Origin: Lichenostomus cassidix
Taxonomy: Eukaryota > Chordata > Aves > Passeriformes > Meliphagidae
Assembly: GCA_008360975.2 (NCBI GenBank)
Contig: CM039211.1
Coordinates: 52,506,600 to 52,570,599 of the forward strand
Direction of reading: 5' to 3'
Length of the DNA: 64,000 bases
Every line of letters starts with the position of its first letter. Within the stretch, counting starts at the first letter, position 1. Both the position numbers and the translations under genes were made by a program. The notes beneath the pieces are model-generated. The model was not told where the DNA came from and did no database searches. It worked only from the letters and a program-made list of their open reading frames with translations. Shown here piece after piece: positions 1-10,132 of the stretch.

Positions 1-245
1 TGTGAAAAATAATGTGATGCAGAAGTGACTACATATGATCGAGACTATTCAGCACCAAATCTGAATTCAAGCACCTAAAACATTTAAGTGGTTTTTTAAT
101 ATGTATTGTTTCCTATGATGTCAAAAGAAAAGCAGGGTTTGCTGCAGTTTCTGTTACACTTTCGTTTTAAAGTATACTGATAGTTAATTAACAGACTCTT
201 GATTTTGCACATCTGTATGGATTTGAAATTCATGTGTGTAAGCCT

Positions 246-292
246 AGTAGATGTATTGATGTAGTAGATGTATCTTTAAGTAGTAGATGTAT
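246..292. repeat. Short direct repeat, three copies of AGTAGATGTAT
   Basis: The 11-mer AGTAGATGTAT occurs at 246-256, 263-273 and 282-292, so the copies are spaced 17 and 19 bases apart. The last two are both followed by CTTT. This looks like a small local duplication in intronic DNA; no function is suggested. Confidence 0.8.
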
Positions 293-717
293 CTTTGGCT
301 GTATTGCTTCTGTAGAGATAGTTTAAAAAGTTCTGAATGAATGTTTTGAGAGCATGGTTTGAATTGACTTTGGTTGTGACACAGAAGAGGACCATCTTTG
401 CAAATTCAGCATATTGGATCCAAAAAGGACCAAGTGATTGTCATATTAGAGCAACACTATTGGTTTTTCACTGTCATTAAGCAAATATCTGCATTGAAAT
501 TCACAAAATACGAATGTATTAGGTTAGAATTTACAAGGGTTTTATCTTATTCATACAAAGTATTAGTACATTCCTGTTAAAATGGTTTTGTGGTGGGTGA
601 ACTTGTATATTTCTGTCTTTAACTCTGCAAAAAGTGTTCTAAAGAAAAATTCGCATGTAAATTCTCCCATTTTATAACTGTGTGGTAAAATATAATGGTT
701 AGCCATGAATCTTCTTT

Positions 718-742
718 TAGAACTCCCTCAAAGGGAGTTCTA
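718..742. repeat. Perfect inverted repeat (11-bp arms, 3-nt loop)
   Basis: The left arm TAGAACTCCCT (718-728) and right arm AGGGAGTTCTA (732-742) are exact reverse complements separated by CAA. It lies in a JMY intron and would form a tight hairpin in the pre-mRNA. It is too short to be a microRNA precursor by itself. Confidence 0.85.
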
Positions 743-1974
743 GTGACTTGCCAGTTTTTACATATTGATGAAGATTTACAGTGTTTTTATTTTTTAAACT
801 GAGCACTGAAGTGAAGAATCTGTTTGGTGTGTTTCACTAGCTTTTATTTTAAGGTAAATACCTTGTTGTGTTTTCTTGTGTGCTCCTGCCATGACTTCTA
901 GTGAGCTGAAATTAGCATGGCAGTCAGAATTTTGGTTGAGGCAGAGACTGTATATACAAATAACATGAAGTGACAACAGCTTTTAAAATGGACTGTATAC
1001 TGAGGAAAACCCTGTGCCTGTCCCCAAATAATCAAGTAGCTGAAGTAGGAGAAATTACAGGCTTTCTGAAAGTAATTGATAAAGTTGATATGAGAAAGTT
1101 TGGTGGTGCTGTGGAATAGACACTTGACAGACAGGCCACCTGCATCTGCCTGTTTCAGACAGCAGTAATGCATTTCCCTTTTGGTGTATTATAAATATAT
1201 CCTACTTTGTATGCCAGTGGAAAAAAAACAAGAGGTCGTTGCTGCTTCTTCATCCCAACATTCTTCAAGGATTTACAGTCACCACTCTTTCCTTCTTGGC
1301 AAGAGATGAGAAGGCAGCATTCAAAGATGAGCTCAGTGTTATTCCAAATGCTTCACTCAGGAAGCTAAAAATCATGAGTGTTGATAAAACTATTAGTACT
1401 CACCTACTTTTCAGGCCTGTAATGCTTTGAAGAATTGCCTTGAAGTTTCCCTCCCTCCCTCCCAGGAGCAGTGACTGGGACATCAAAAATGTATGAGAGA
1501 ATTTTTGGTGTCCTCTTGTCTGATTCCCCTTGCGTGAAACAAACGATTGTAACAGGAATCTCTTGCCAAAGATTTCAGTTAGTCGTGTGTATCCTGAACT
1601 TCATGGTGAACACCAGAGAAAAGACCATGGGTCCCTTGTGAGACCCAAAGGCATGCATGGGCATTGTGTTCAATAATAAGTGTACATTTAGAATCGCATT
1701 TGTGTTTTAATACTCTGAGCTTGCCTGAATAGCAGGCTGAACTTCATTGGTATTAATTGCTGTTCCTCATACAAACTTTAAAGCCCTGCAGAGCATTGCT
1801 GTTTAATGCTTTCCCTCTGACCTTTTGATTTTTGGTATTCCTCTGAAAGGGCTGTGGCATTCTTCTGCATTAAGTCTTGCAACTCAGCAGGAGGGTTGTT
1901 GTTGAGGGAAACAAAATGTTAATCAAATACAAGGTATTGATTTGATTTTTTCGTTGCTCACATCTTTAAAACAG

Positions 1975-2162
1975 AGAAGAGAGATGAAGTGGTGTATTAT
2001 GACACTTACGAAAGTATGGAAGCCATGCTTGAAAAAGAGGATATGGCAACATCTGTACACTTGCAAAAAGAGGAGCTGCAAAAGTTACAACAAAAAATCC
2101 GCCAGCTGGAAGCAAGGCGTGGACGTATTTCAGCCAAGAAAGCCTACCTCAGAAATAAGAAG
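1975..2162 (+). CDS. JMY: JMY coding exon: end of the coiled-coil region
   Basis: JMY is a WASP-family actin nucleation-promoting factor that is also described as a p53 cofactor. It works in the cytoplasm and nucleus. This exon opens with the last two bases of a split Glu codon and then encodes 62 residues. They start KRDEVVYYDTYESMEAMLEK and end AKKAYLRNKK, a nearly exact match to vertebrate JMY. The segment is highly charged and helical (LQKEELQKLQQKIRQLEARR), as expected for the coiled coil ahead of the proline-rich region. The acceptor is AG at 1973-1974 and the donor GTACTG begins at 2163, leaving phase 0. It splices naturally to the exon at 10046. The paralogue WHAMM is less likely because the match follows JMY closely. 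Confidence 0.96.
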
Positions 2163-2712
2163 GTACTGTTTAATTGCCTTTTTTTGGACATAATTAGCAA
2201 ATTTAATAAAACTTCAAAAGGTTTCCTTTCAGATACAAGTTTCCCAGATTTTTCGTGGATTATATTTATTATTTGGTAAAAGTTGTTTTGTAGAATACTA
2301 AATACAATAGCATATATTACTAAATTGATACATTTAAGAATCTGTTTACTTTCTTCTAGCTTTAAAGGAACCTTTAATTACTTTGAAGTCAACAAATAGA
2401 CTTATTTCTATTAACCAATAAGAATACTTTCATGTGGGAAGTACATGCTAGAATGAATGTTACTACAGAGAGTAGTTTTGTATATGTTTGCAGAAGAGAA
2501 TTTTAAAGAGTGTGTTCTCACTAGTGAGTTCTATTTTCATTCTCATATCCCATCCTTTTAAACTTACATCATGTGTTGTTGATACTCTGTATTTGGCAGG
2601 TCTATGTGAAATCCAGTCTATATTCCTAATTTGTAATTCTAGGTGTGCTATTTAGGTCAAAGTTTTGAGAGACCATTGTAATACTTGTTAAAAAACAGGT
2701 TCTAGCCCAAAC

Positions 2713-3770
2713 TATGTATGTCATGGTTTGACCTTGGCCAAATGCCAGGCACTTAGAATATCTGCTGTCTCTGCTCTCCCCTGTCACAGCTCAGCAGGGG
2801 AGAGGAAAAAGTTAACACGCAAAGGGCTCGTGAGTTGAGATATGGAGCTGGGAGAAGACACACAGGGCCAAACAGCCTAAAACTTAAAAGTTGCAAAGTA
2901 ATTTATTGCTAACAAACTCAGAGGAAGCTAATGAGAAGTAAAAATTAGGCTCTCAAAGACATTGTTTCTCTGCTTACTCCCTTCGTTCCTCCCCACCAGC
3001 AGGACAGGGGGACAGGGTATGGGGATTTGGTCAGTCCATCACTGAGATCTTCCGCTACTCAGGGGGAGGAGTCGTCCTCTATGATTCCATGGGGTCCTTC
3101 CCATGGGAGACAGTTTTCCGGCATGGGTCCCAAAGCTTACAAGCAGCAGCCTGCCCAAATCTGCTGCAATATCAGTCCTTGTCTACAGGGTGCAGGCCTC
3201 CAAGCCAAGACCAGGCTGTTCCATCTCAGGAGCAAGGCCTTTCTCTCTACTGGGACTCCCACTGGATCACAGCTTCCTCCAGGCATCCACCCACTGTGGC
3301 TTGGACACCTCCCCACGGGCTGTGGGTGGATCTCTGCACGCCTGTGGACTCCATGGGCTGCAGGGGGACAACCTGCTGCACCATGGTCTTCACCATGGCT
3401 GGCAGGGGATTATCGGCTCTGACACCAGCAGCACCTCCTCCCCCACCTTCTCCACTGACCTTGGTGTCTCCATGCTGGTTTTCCCTCACATATTTTCACC
3501 TCCTCCTCTTCCTCTAGCTAAAAAGGAGTGCGTGCTCACATTGTTTTTGTTTCTTCTTAAAAATGTTTTCACACAGGCATAACTAACATCTCTAATTGGC
3601 CCAGGCTTGGCCAGCAGCATGTCCATCATCTTCAGAGTCATCAGAGATTAGCTCTGCTGGACATGGTAAAAACTTCCAGAACCTTCAAACAGAACACACA
3701 GGAGCCACCTTTGTGCCCTGCCCTCCCCCTCCCATCAAAAACTGAACCAAGCAAAACCAACACATATGTA
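2713..3770 (-). mobile_element. Solo LTR of an avian endogenous retrovirus, with 6-bp target duplication
   Basis: The element spans 2719-3764 (1046 bp). It has TG...CA ends and is flanked by direct repeats TATGTA at 2713-2718 and 3765-3770. Read on the - strand it has promoter-like order: a CCAAT box near 3596, a TTTTTAAG TATA-like motif near 3555-3566, and an AATAAA at 2902-2907. Transcription would therefore run antisense to JMY. The middle contains diverged tandem units built around 'gggtcc...cccatggg' and 'catgggctgcaggggga', typical of a very abundant avian LTR family that I recognise by pattern. The 6-bp duplication fits a class II (ERVK/alpha-like) element. There is no gag, pol or env sequence. 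The overlapping ORFs are by-products of GC-rich repeats. Confidence 0.85.
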
Positions 3771-5515
3771 CTATAAGGCTACGTAGAAATGTCAGTTGAG
3801 GCCTCATTCTGTATTAGGATCAGTGGTTGGTTTGGTTGTGTATTCCCAGTCATGTCCCTTTATGTGGAAGATGACCCTTTCATATAAAGAGTTCTGGCAG
3901 ATTGAGGGTAAACCCTTCAGATCTTGCCTCTACTTCATAATTAATAGATCTATTTCTATACCTAAATCTGAAGCATAACAGAGCAAATGAAAAGTACTTG
4001 ATAGGTTTTATGTATTGGATTTTTTATATTTTTTCAGCCACTTACCTGTCTCTGATTAATCCTATATGGAGAAGACTGCAAAAATAGTATTAAAAGAAAG
4101 GTCTCCTGTTAGCTGATTATCTGAAGTAGTTTGCTTAGTCATTGTGTTTGTTTTATGTGAGTTTGTAAAAAGAAAAAGTATGGAGAACCTGGACTTTTTA
4201 TTATTTTAAATAAGACAACTTATCTGTCATGTTATGCTAATTTACACAGGCTACATTATAATATAATATTTTCTGCTGAATATGAAAATAAACTGCTGGC
4301 ACCTTACAAAGTAGACAAACCTGTTTAAAAACGACAGCCTGGTTGCTGTTCTTTGCTTAACTTATTGGAGTTAACAGGTCAAGAAGCAACCCTGAAGCAC
4401 AAGATTTTTTAGCATGCCTGTTTATCTGATAGTATAATGAGCTAGTCATCTTCAGTGGCTCACCTTTGTTTCAAGGCTATGCTGTGTTAGAATACCTTGT
4501 TTAAGCTTAAAGAGTTGTTTTTTGGCTGTAGCAGGAGTAGCAGCATGCCTGGTTGTGCACTGTGACAAGGTGCAGAGCTATGTATGGTAGTGTTGCATGT
4601 CTGCATCTGCATGCAGGAGTGATGAAGTTACATCTTCTCAACGTTGTGCTGGGAGAGCTGTGGCTATACTGCTTTTGGGACCTGAGGTAATGTCACCGTG
4701 TGGAACTTGGACATCACATTGCTCTCAGAACTAGTTCCAGCTCTCTTACTGACTTCATTGCCCCGCCTAGTATTATCTGCAGTTGAGTGCTGCAGGGAGA
4801 TACTTAGCTTTGAGCTTCTAGAAAAATCACAGATTAGAACGATGTGTATTTAAATTTGCAGGGGAAGGTCAGTGATCTTCATTTGAGCAAAAGAAAGGGC
4901 AAAATCTATTGTTGTGAGCCATTGTGTAGCGTTTTTTGGGAAAAAGAGAATATGGCCATTTTGTAGCTTCTCTTACTATTGTGTTATGCAGGGTCCCACT
5001 AAGCTTACTGGCAATTACGTGAAAATCAAAACTCACAGCTTTGTTTCATCTTAAGCAAGGTTTGTATTTTCAATGACCTTTCTAGCAATACTGCAAAACA
5101 TTGTTAATGAACACTGTTTAAGGTGCCTGATGTGGATAGTTGTATTTGTGGGAGAAAAAGAGGATTCTTGCTCTGAAGCATTTGCAGTTTTAGTCAAGCA
5201 TGCAGAACTGAGATACAGATGGGTTACAAAAGCAGGCTGTAGATGGTGAGAATGAGGGCAGTGATGACTGTATGCTGTGTGAAGAAAAGTGACTTTTTGA
5301 GGGTGAATATGGAATGTACATGCTATGTGGTGCATCTCTGTGTGTCTCTCTCAATTAGGAAACATTTATTGTTGAACTGAGATGAGAGCATACTTAATGC
5401 TTTTCAGATTGTGTTCCTGACCTGCGCGTTTCATCAAAGTGTCTTAAAGCAGACTTGTAAACAGGTGCTCTGTTTTGTATTGGGTTGGTGAGATTTTGTT
5501 GGTGGATTTGTGGGG

Positions 5516-5517
5516 GT

Positions 5518-5550
<33 letters not shown>
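5516..5550. repeat. Poly-T tract
   Basis: A near-pure T run broken by 'cttc' lies in a JMY intron. It is either a simple repeat or the relic of an antisense A-tail. No retroposed sequence is recognisable next to it. Confidence 0.8.
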
Positions 5551-5551
<1 letters not shown>

Positions 5552-6764
5552 CCTGGTCAGTTCTGTAGTTGAAAACAAAAAGCAAGTTGTGCATTAAGTG
5601 GTGTATAGCACAGTCTTGTGATATATTTAGAAATTACAGCCCTTGCTCATTATCAAGTTTTTGGCAACTGAAGATGGCCCTTAGGAGAGTGTATCCTTTC
5701 TAGCAGCAGATATCAGGATTAAGGAAACGATAGGGAATTTTTTCTCTTATCATCAATTTTATTTTTTGGAAGAAGGTAATTTCATCATCCAGGTATTTGA
5801 AAATCTTTTCTGTTGAGATAACACAGTGAAAGGAAATAAATTACTCTGTACAGAGTAAGACGGTTTGTAATTTAAATATAAACTTGAGTGACTATAGTCG
5901 CTATTAATTTTGTTTTTCAGAAATTCCATCCCTAATTTTGCAGATGATGCATTAGTTTTTCAGTGGTGTGTTGCTGTTGAGCAGCTAGCAGAGTAATGAA
6001 TGCATCAGTTCTCAGTGGCAAGAAGGAATGACCTTTATTGTTTTGATTTTATCACATATATAGAGTTCTCAAAAGTCACCCAGATTGGCCAGTCAGAAGC
6101 CTTCCCCCAGGCCTGATTGGCCAGGCCTGCACTGTCCAAGTTCTGGGACACTGTTCCAACAACATCCAAACTTTATCTTTATTTATAAAAAACAAGAAAA
6201 TTTCTCATGGGAAAAACCTGTGCTAGCCACAGTGGTGTTGTCAAAAAATTGTACCAAGCCTCTATTTAGAAACTTTTGCTAAAGGTGTGTTAGAAACATA
6301 ATTCAGTTGTGGCTCAAAATAACTGAACTGGCATTTTAAAAATTCATGGTTTTACAGAGTTTGATATTTTTTCAATGTACTACCATGAGTATAAACTCTT
6401 TATTCTCTTTCTTCAAATGCAAATCTATTTGTATTTGGTAAGCAGTCATTTCCTGATGTTCCTTTGTGTTGATGACAGTGAGTTATTAAAAAATAAATTT
6501 TTAATAACAATTTCATTTTTTTCGTAGTTCTAGGGATCTAGTTATAGATTTTTTTATGTGTGAGATTGCTATTGTTATGCCAGTCTACCCCCTGCTGGCT
6601 GCACATTAGTATTAATTAGAGTATCATATGGAACAAGCAGCTGATTTATTAGGGAGCTAGATTTATGGCAATGAGTCAAGGTGAAAAAAATGGTATCGCA
6701 GGTATCTAGAAAAATATCTTTGAAAAAATAGAGTTGTGATGAAATTGAATTATTTTTCGCCCAG

Positions 6765-6825
6765 GAAGAGTATTCCTTATCACAAGCAGACTGGGAGAAG
6801 CGAGTGGTTGGTGAAGCTGTTCGGG
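6765..6825 (+). other. Exon-like segment in a JMY intron (candidate cryptic or poison exon)
   Basis: A 61-nt segment sits between a good acceptor (pyrimidine-rich run ending GCCCAG at 6764) and a good donor (GTATGT from 6826). Its phase-0 frame is open for 20 codons and starts EEYSLSQADWEKRV. Because 61 is not a multiple of three, inclusion would shift the next exon into a quick stop. The known JMY protein joins the flanking exons directly, so this is not a constitutive exon. It is either a regulated poison exon or a chance pseudo-exon. Confidence 0.3.
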
Positions 6826-7385
6826 GTATGTTCATAATGTGTGCTTTAGTTTAGGAAACTTCCTCACATGCTGTTGCATTCATTTAATAGGACACTTTTA
6901 GAATTTTGCAAGCCCACATTTTAAAGCACAGCCCATGCCAAAATGGGTGTTTCGTAGATGCAGTGACAGCTGGCATAGCATTATTGGTATACTATTATTA
7001 TTACAACAACAGTAGCATAAGACCATAACTACACTGAATGCTTATATAAAATATGGTTTCTGCACATGAGAAGCTAGCTTTTTAGTTTGGTTGTTTTTTA
7101 AGCTGAAAGTAAGACCAACTGGAACTAGCTAGATATAATACTAATTCAGATCTCTTTTGCATATATTACATGTTACTAGTCTTAAACTTTGCAGTTCATC
7201 CAGGGAGAAAGGTTGGAATGGTTCCTGAGCTCTCCCATTTTGTCTCATTAATGGAAGTACAATTTCATACCATGAAATCAGTCAGATGATTAAAAGAGGA
7301 ATGGGCATTACCTTTGCATTGGTTTCTCGGCTCCATACAGTTGATCAACATGTTTCTTGAGGTGTTGCTCTCACTGTACATAGTT

Positions 7386-7545
7386 TCAAAGGGAGGCAGT
7401 AAAGTCATCATTCCTGGAGGTGTTTGAGAGGTGTCTGAATCTGGTGCTGGGTGATGGTTTAGTGCTTACAGTGGCAGTTCTGGGTGGATGGTTGGACTGA
7501 ATGATCTTAAAGGTCTCTTCCAGCCTTGATGACTTTATGATGATA
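7386..7545 (+). mobile_element. CR1 LINE 3' fragment, sense to JMY
   Basis: The text runs 'tcctggaggtgtttgagagg', then 'tggttggactgaatgatctt' and 'aaaggtctcttccagccttg'. This is the diverged 3' untranslated end of a CR1 LINE on the + strand. It is strongly 5'-truncated, as most CR1 copies are, and has no coding part. Confidence 0.85.
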
Positions 7546-8383
7546 CTCCTGCTTTCCAGTGCTGAGAAGGAAGGCCAACCTTGCATGTGCAGCAGGCTGT
7601 ATTCGTGTTCATACACCCAGTTATTATGTTTGGGTTTGGTTTGTTTTTGTTTTGCAAGAGTTCATTGGTTTATATTCAACCTGTCATCTGCTGTAATCAT
7701 CCAGATAATTTTCTTAATGCTGCCATCTGGGTGCTTTTTATTTCATCCTTTGTTTGAAGTCACTTAATCTTGTCTACAAGTACAACCTTGCATTTGTCCC
7801 TATGAAATTGCAACCTTTCCTTTTTTCTTAGACCATTTCTGTAATTAGTTAGGATGATTCAGATTTCTAATTCTGCCCTGCAACGTTTTCAGCCCCTCCT
7901 AGTAGTTTTTATTATTTCATGTCAAAGAGATCTAATTACGTTGAAGTAGGTTGTTTATTAATACAAAGTGAGCACCAAATATATTTTGGTCAGGTTTGTC
8001 CTCTTTACATATTTAAAATACCTTTCATTATTGCATTTAATCAGAAAGATCTAAATACTGATGCTAAAGTGAAAACATTACATAAAATTGTGCCCCCCGA
8101 GTATTTGAGACACGTAAAAAAACCCAAGTCATGCTTAATTGTACATTTTCTCATTATTTCATAATATTTAAAACCTAAATAGAGAATAAACTATAAACTA
8201 GTATTACAGAAAGTTGTTCAGATTCTCTGTTAGTACTATGCTGTAGCTTGCTGTGTCTTTGAAACTCAGAGATGAATTATTTTGTACTTTCGCAGCTACC
8301 AATTAAGTTAATTGACTGTTCCAGGATTAACTCTTTTCAGCAGGGGGAAAAAACCCCTCCAGAAACAAACACAAAACCCAGCA

Positions 8384-8857
8384 CTGTTTGGCTACATAGA
8401 TACGTGGACCTGTTGGAGCAAGTCCAGAGTAGGTCCACGAAGGTGATCAGAGGGTTGGAGCGTCTCTCCTATGAGGACGGGCTGGGGTTGTTCAGTCTGG
8501 AGAAGAGAAAGCTCTGGGGACACCTCATTGCAGCCTTTCAGAACATAAAGGGAGTGTATGGAAAAAAAGGGAGAGTGCGTTTTTGCATGGACAAATATTT
8601 TACATGGACATGGTGGACCTGTTTTTGACTAGGAGAGATTTAAATAGCTGTTGGAAAGAAATTCTTCAAGAGTGGTGAGCTGCTGGAACAGATTGCCCCG
8701 AGAAGTTGTGGACACGCAATCCCTGGAAATGTTCAAGGCCAGATCGGATGGGGCCCTGAGCAGCCTGGTTAAGTGGAAGGTTCCCTGTCTGTGGCAGCAA
8801 GGTTGGAACTAGATGAGCTTTAAGATCTCTTCTCACCCAAGCCGTTCTGTGATACAC
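8384..8857 (+). mobile_element. CR1 LINE 3' fragment, sense to JMY
   Basis: It begins near 'gtggacctgttggagcaagt', continues through 'gaggacgggctggggttgtt' and 'gctgctggaacagattgccc', and ends 'cacccaagccgttctgtgat'. These are the successive landmarks of the last ~500 bp of a CR1 element on the + strand. The segment around 8535-8640 is disrupted compared with a usual CR1. It is 5'-truncated and noncoding. Confidence 0.9.
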
Positions 8858-10045
8858 CTCTGATGAAGCTGGGAGAGTATTTGCATAGAAATCCTTGGTG
8901 TTTTCAGTTCCCTGTATACCGTAGTAACATTGATTGTTTTACTGTCCAGAAGCATTCAACATTCAAGATTGGATGCTATTCCTGTCCAATACAGGAGCAC
9001 TGGCTAGATTTTTACATGATCAAAGCATGTCCATAGACAGCTTGTAGGAGAACAGCTTTTTCTGCGTTTTTAGGCACCCAAAATAGTGAGGTTTTTTTAA
9101 ATCCTTGCCTTCCTTATTTTTGTGCTTTACTCACATCAGCTCCCTCAAACAATGCTTTCAATGGTAAAGCTCTTTTCTGGTTCTACCCAGAAAATTATAC
9201 TGATTAATACCTAGGAACCCCATCAGCTCCATGCTCTATGGAGTCACGCTCCAGACTCCTAACTCTGCACCTTCTTTCACAACTGTAAGATTTGTTTATG
9301 ACTGCACATCTGACTGTTCTAGTTCTGCATGGTGCTTGTACCAGGTCTAATTTCATTGCTCATACTGTCCAATTTCCTGGCCGTCAGCACTGTCCAGTGA
9401 AGTTGTCTATCAGCTTCAAGTTTGACTGTCACCCTCTTCTTGTCAGCTATTGTAACATGGCCTGGCGTTTTGTTTTGTCCTGTTTTTTAATTTGTTTTTT
9501 TTTTCTTTTAACCTATTCTTATTTGCATGTAATAAATTCTTGTCTTCAAACCAGATGTTTGAGATATGAACTCAGTGTAATAAGTGAACATGATGAATTG
9601 TAACAACTTTATTCATGCCTGTGCTTGCAGACTGTACATGCAAAAGATGAACTGACACCTGTAAATGGGAAGCTATTTGCATAAAGAGAAATATGTTGTA
9701 TATGTGAGAGTTAGTTATTATCTATGTTTGCAAATACATGGGGTTAAAAAAAGGCTTTATGAAGTGTTGACAGACTGGTCATTTTTGCCACTTCTGTACT
9801 GGTACTGTAGAACAGACTTTCCAAGCAGCTGTCAGTTGGGTGTATTCTTTTGACAGTTAAAAGTAATAGATTTGGGGTTGTCTGGCTTGGTTTTGTTTCT
9901 GTTACAGTTCATTGTAAATTAAATAAGCTTGTCTGAAATAGGCTTTGCAGTTTCTATTTCTCTAGGTGCCATTTGCTAAATAAAACGTTATGTAAATCTA
10001 TTTTTAAAATACATGCTTTATAGGTTACATTTTATGTCCCTGCAG

Positions 10046-10132
10046 GAGATATGTATTGCAAAGCATAATGAGAAGATCCAGCAGCGTCACCAGAGTGAGG
10101 AGGAGTACAAAACACACCATTCTGTTCAGCTA
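10046..10132 (+). CDS. JMY: JMY coding exon: 29-residue helical linker
   Basis: This is a phase-0 exon of exactly 29 codons, starting EICIAKHNEKIQQRHQ and ending THHSVQL. It continues the coiled coil from the exon at 1975. The acceptor is TGCAG at 10041-10045 and the donor GTAAGT starts at 10133. Its length and sequence match the corresponding vertebrate JMY segment, with conservative changes (for example EEEYKTHHS). It is too short to stand out as an ORF and was found by joining the flanking JMY exons. Confidence 0.95.

Larger units (their letters stand above)
1..1974 (+). other. JMY: JMY intron (3' part)
   Basis: This is the downstream part of an intron that begins left of the window and ends at the acceptor before the exon at 1975 (AG at 1973-1974). 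I see no coding exon in it. It contains a short array of three AGTAGATGTAT copies at 246-292 and a perfect 11-bp hairpin at 718-742. The ORFs here are short and have no recognisable protein content. Confidence 0.85.
2163..10045 (+). other. JMY: JMY intron with solo LTR and two CR1 fragments
   Basis: This 7.9-kb intron lies between the exons at 1975 and 10046. It contains a solo retroviral LTR (2719-3764), a T-rich tract (5516-5550), an exon-like segment (6765-6825) and two sense-oriented CR1 3' fragments (7386-7545 and 8384-8857). The rest is AT-rich unique sequence in which I recognise nothing else. Confidence 0.85.

Noticed and set aside
3027..3582. Several overlapping ORFs of 131-159 residues.
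   Set aside because: They lie wholly inside the solo LTR, are open in several frames at once because of its GC-rich internal repeats, and do not resemble any retroviral or cellular protein.
6085..6130. Two GATTGGCCAG boxes (CCAAT-like) close together, suggesting a promoter.
   Set aside because: Internal JMY intron with no CpG-rich context, TATA or adjacent first exon. Two boxes are not enough.
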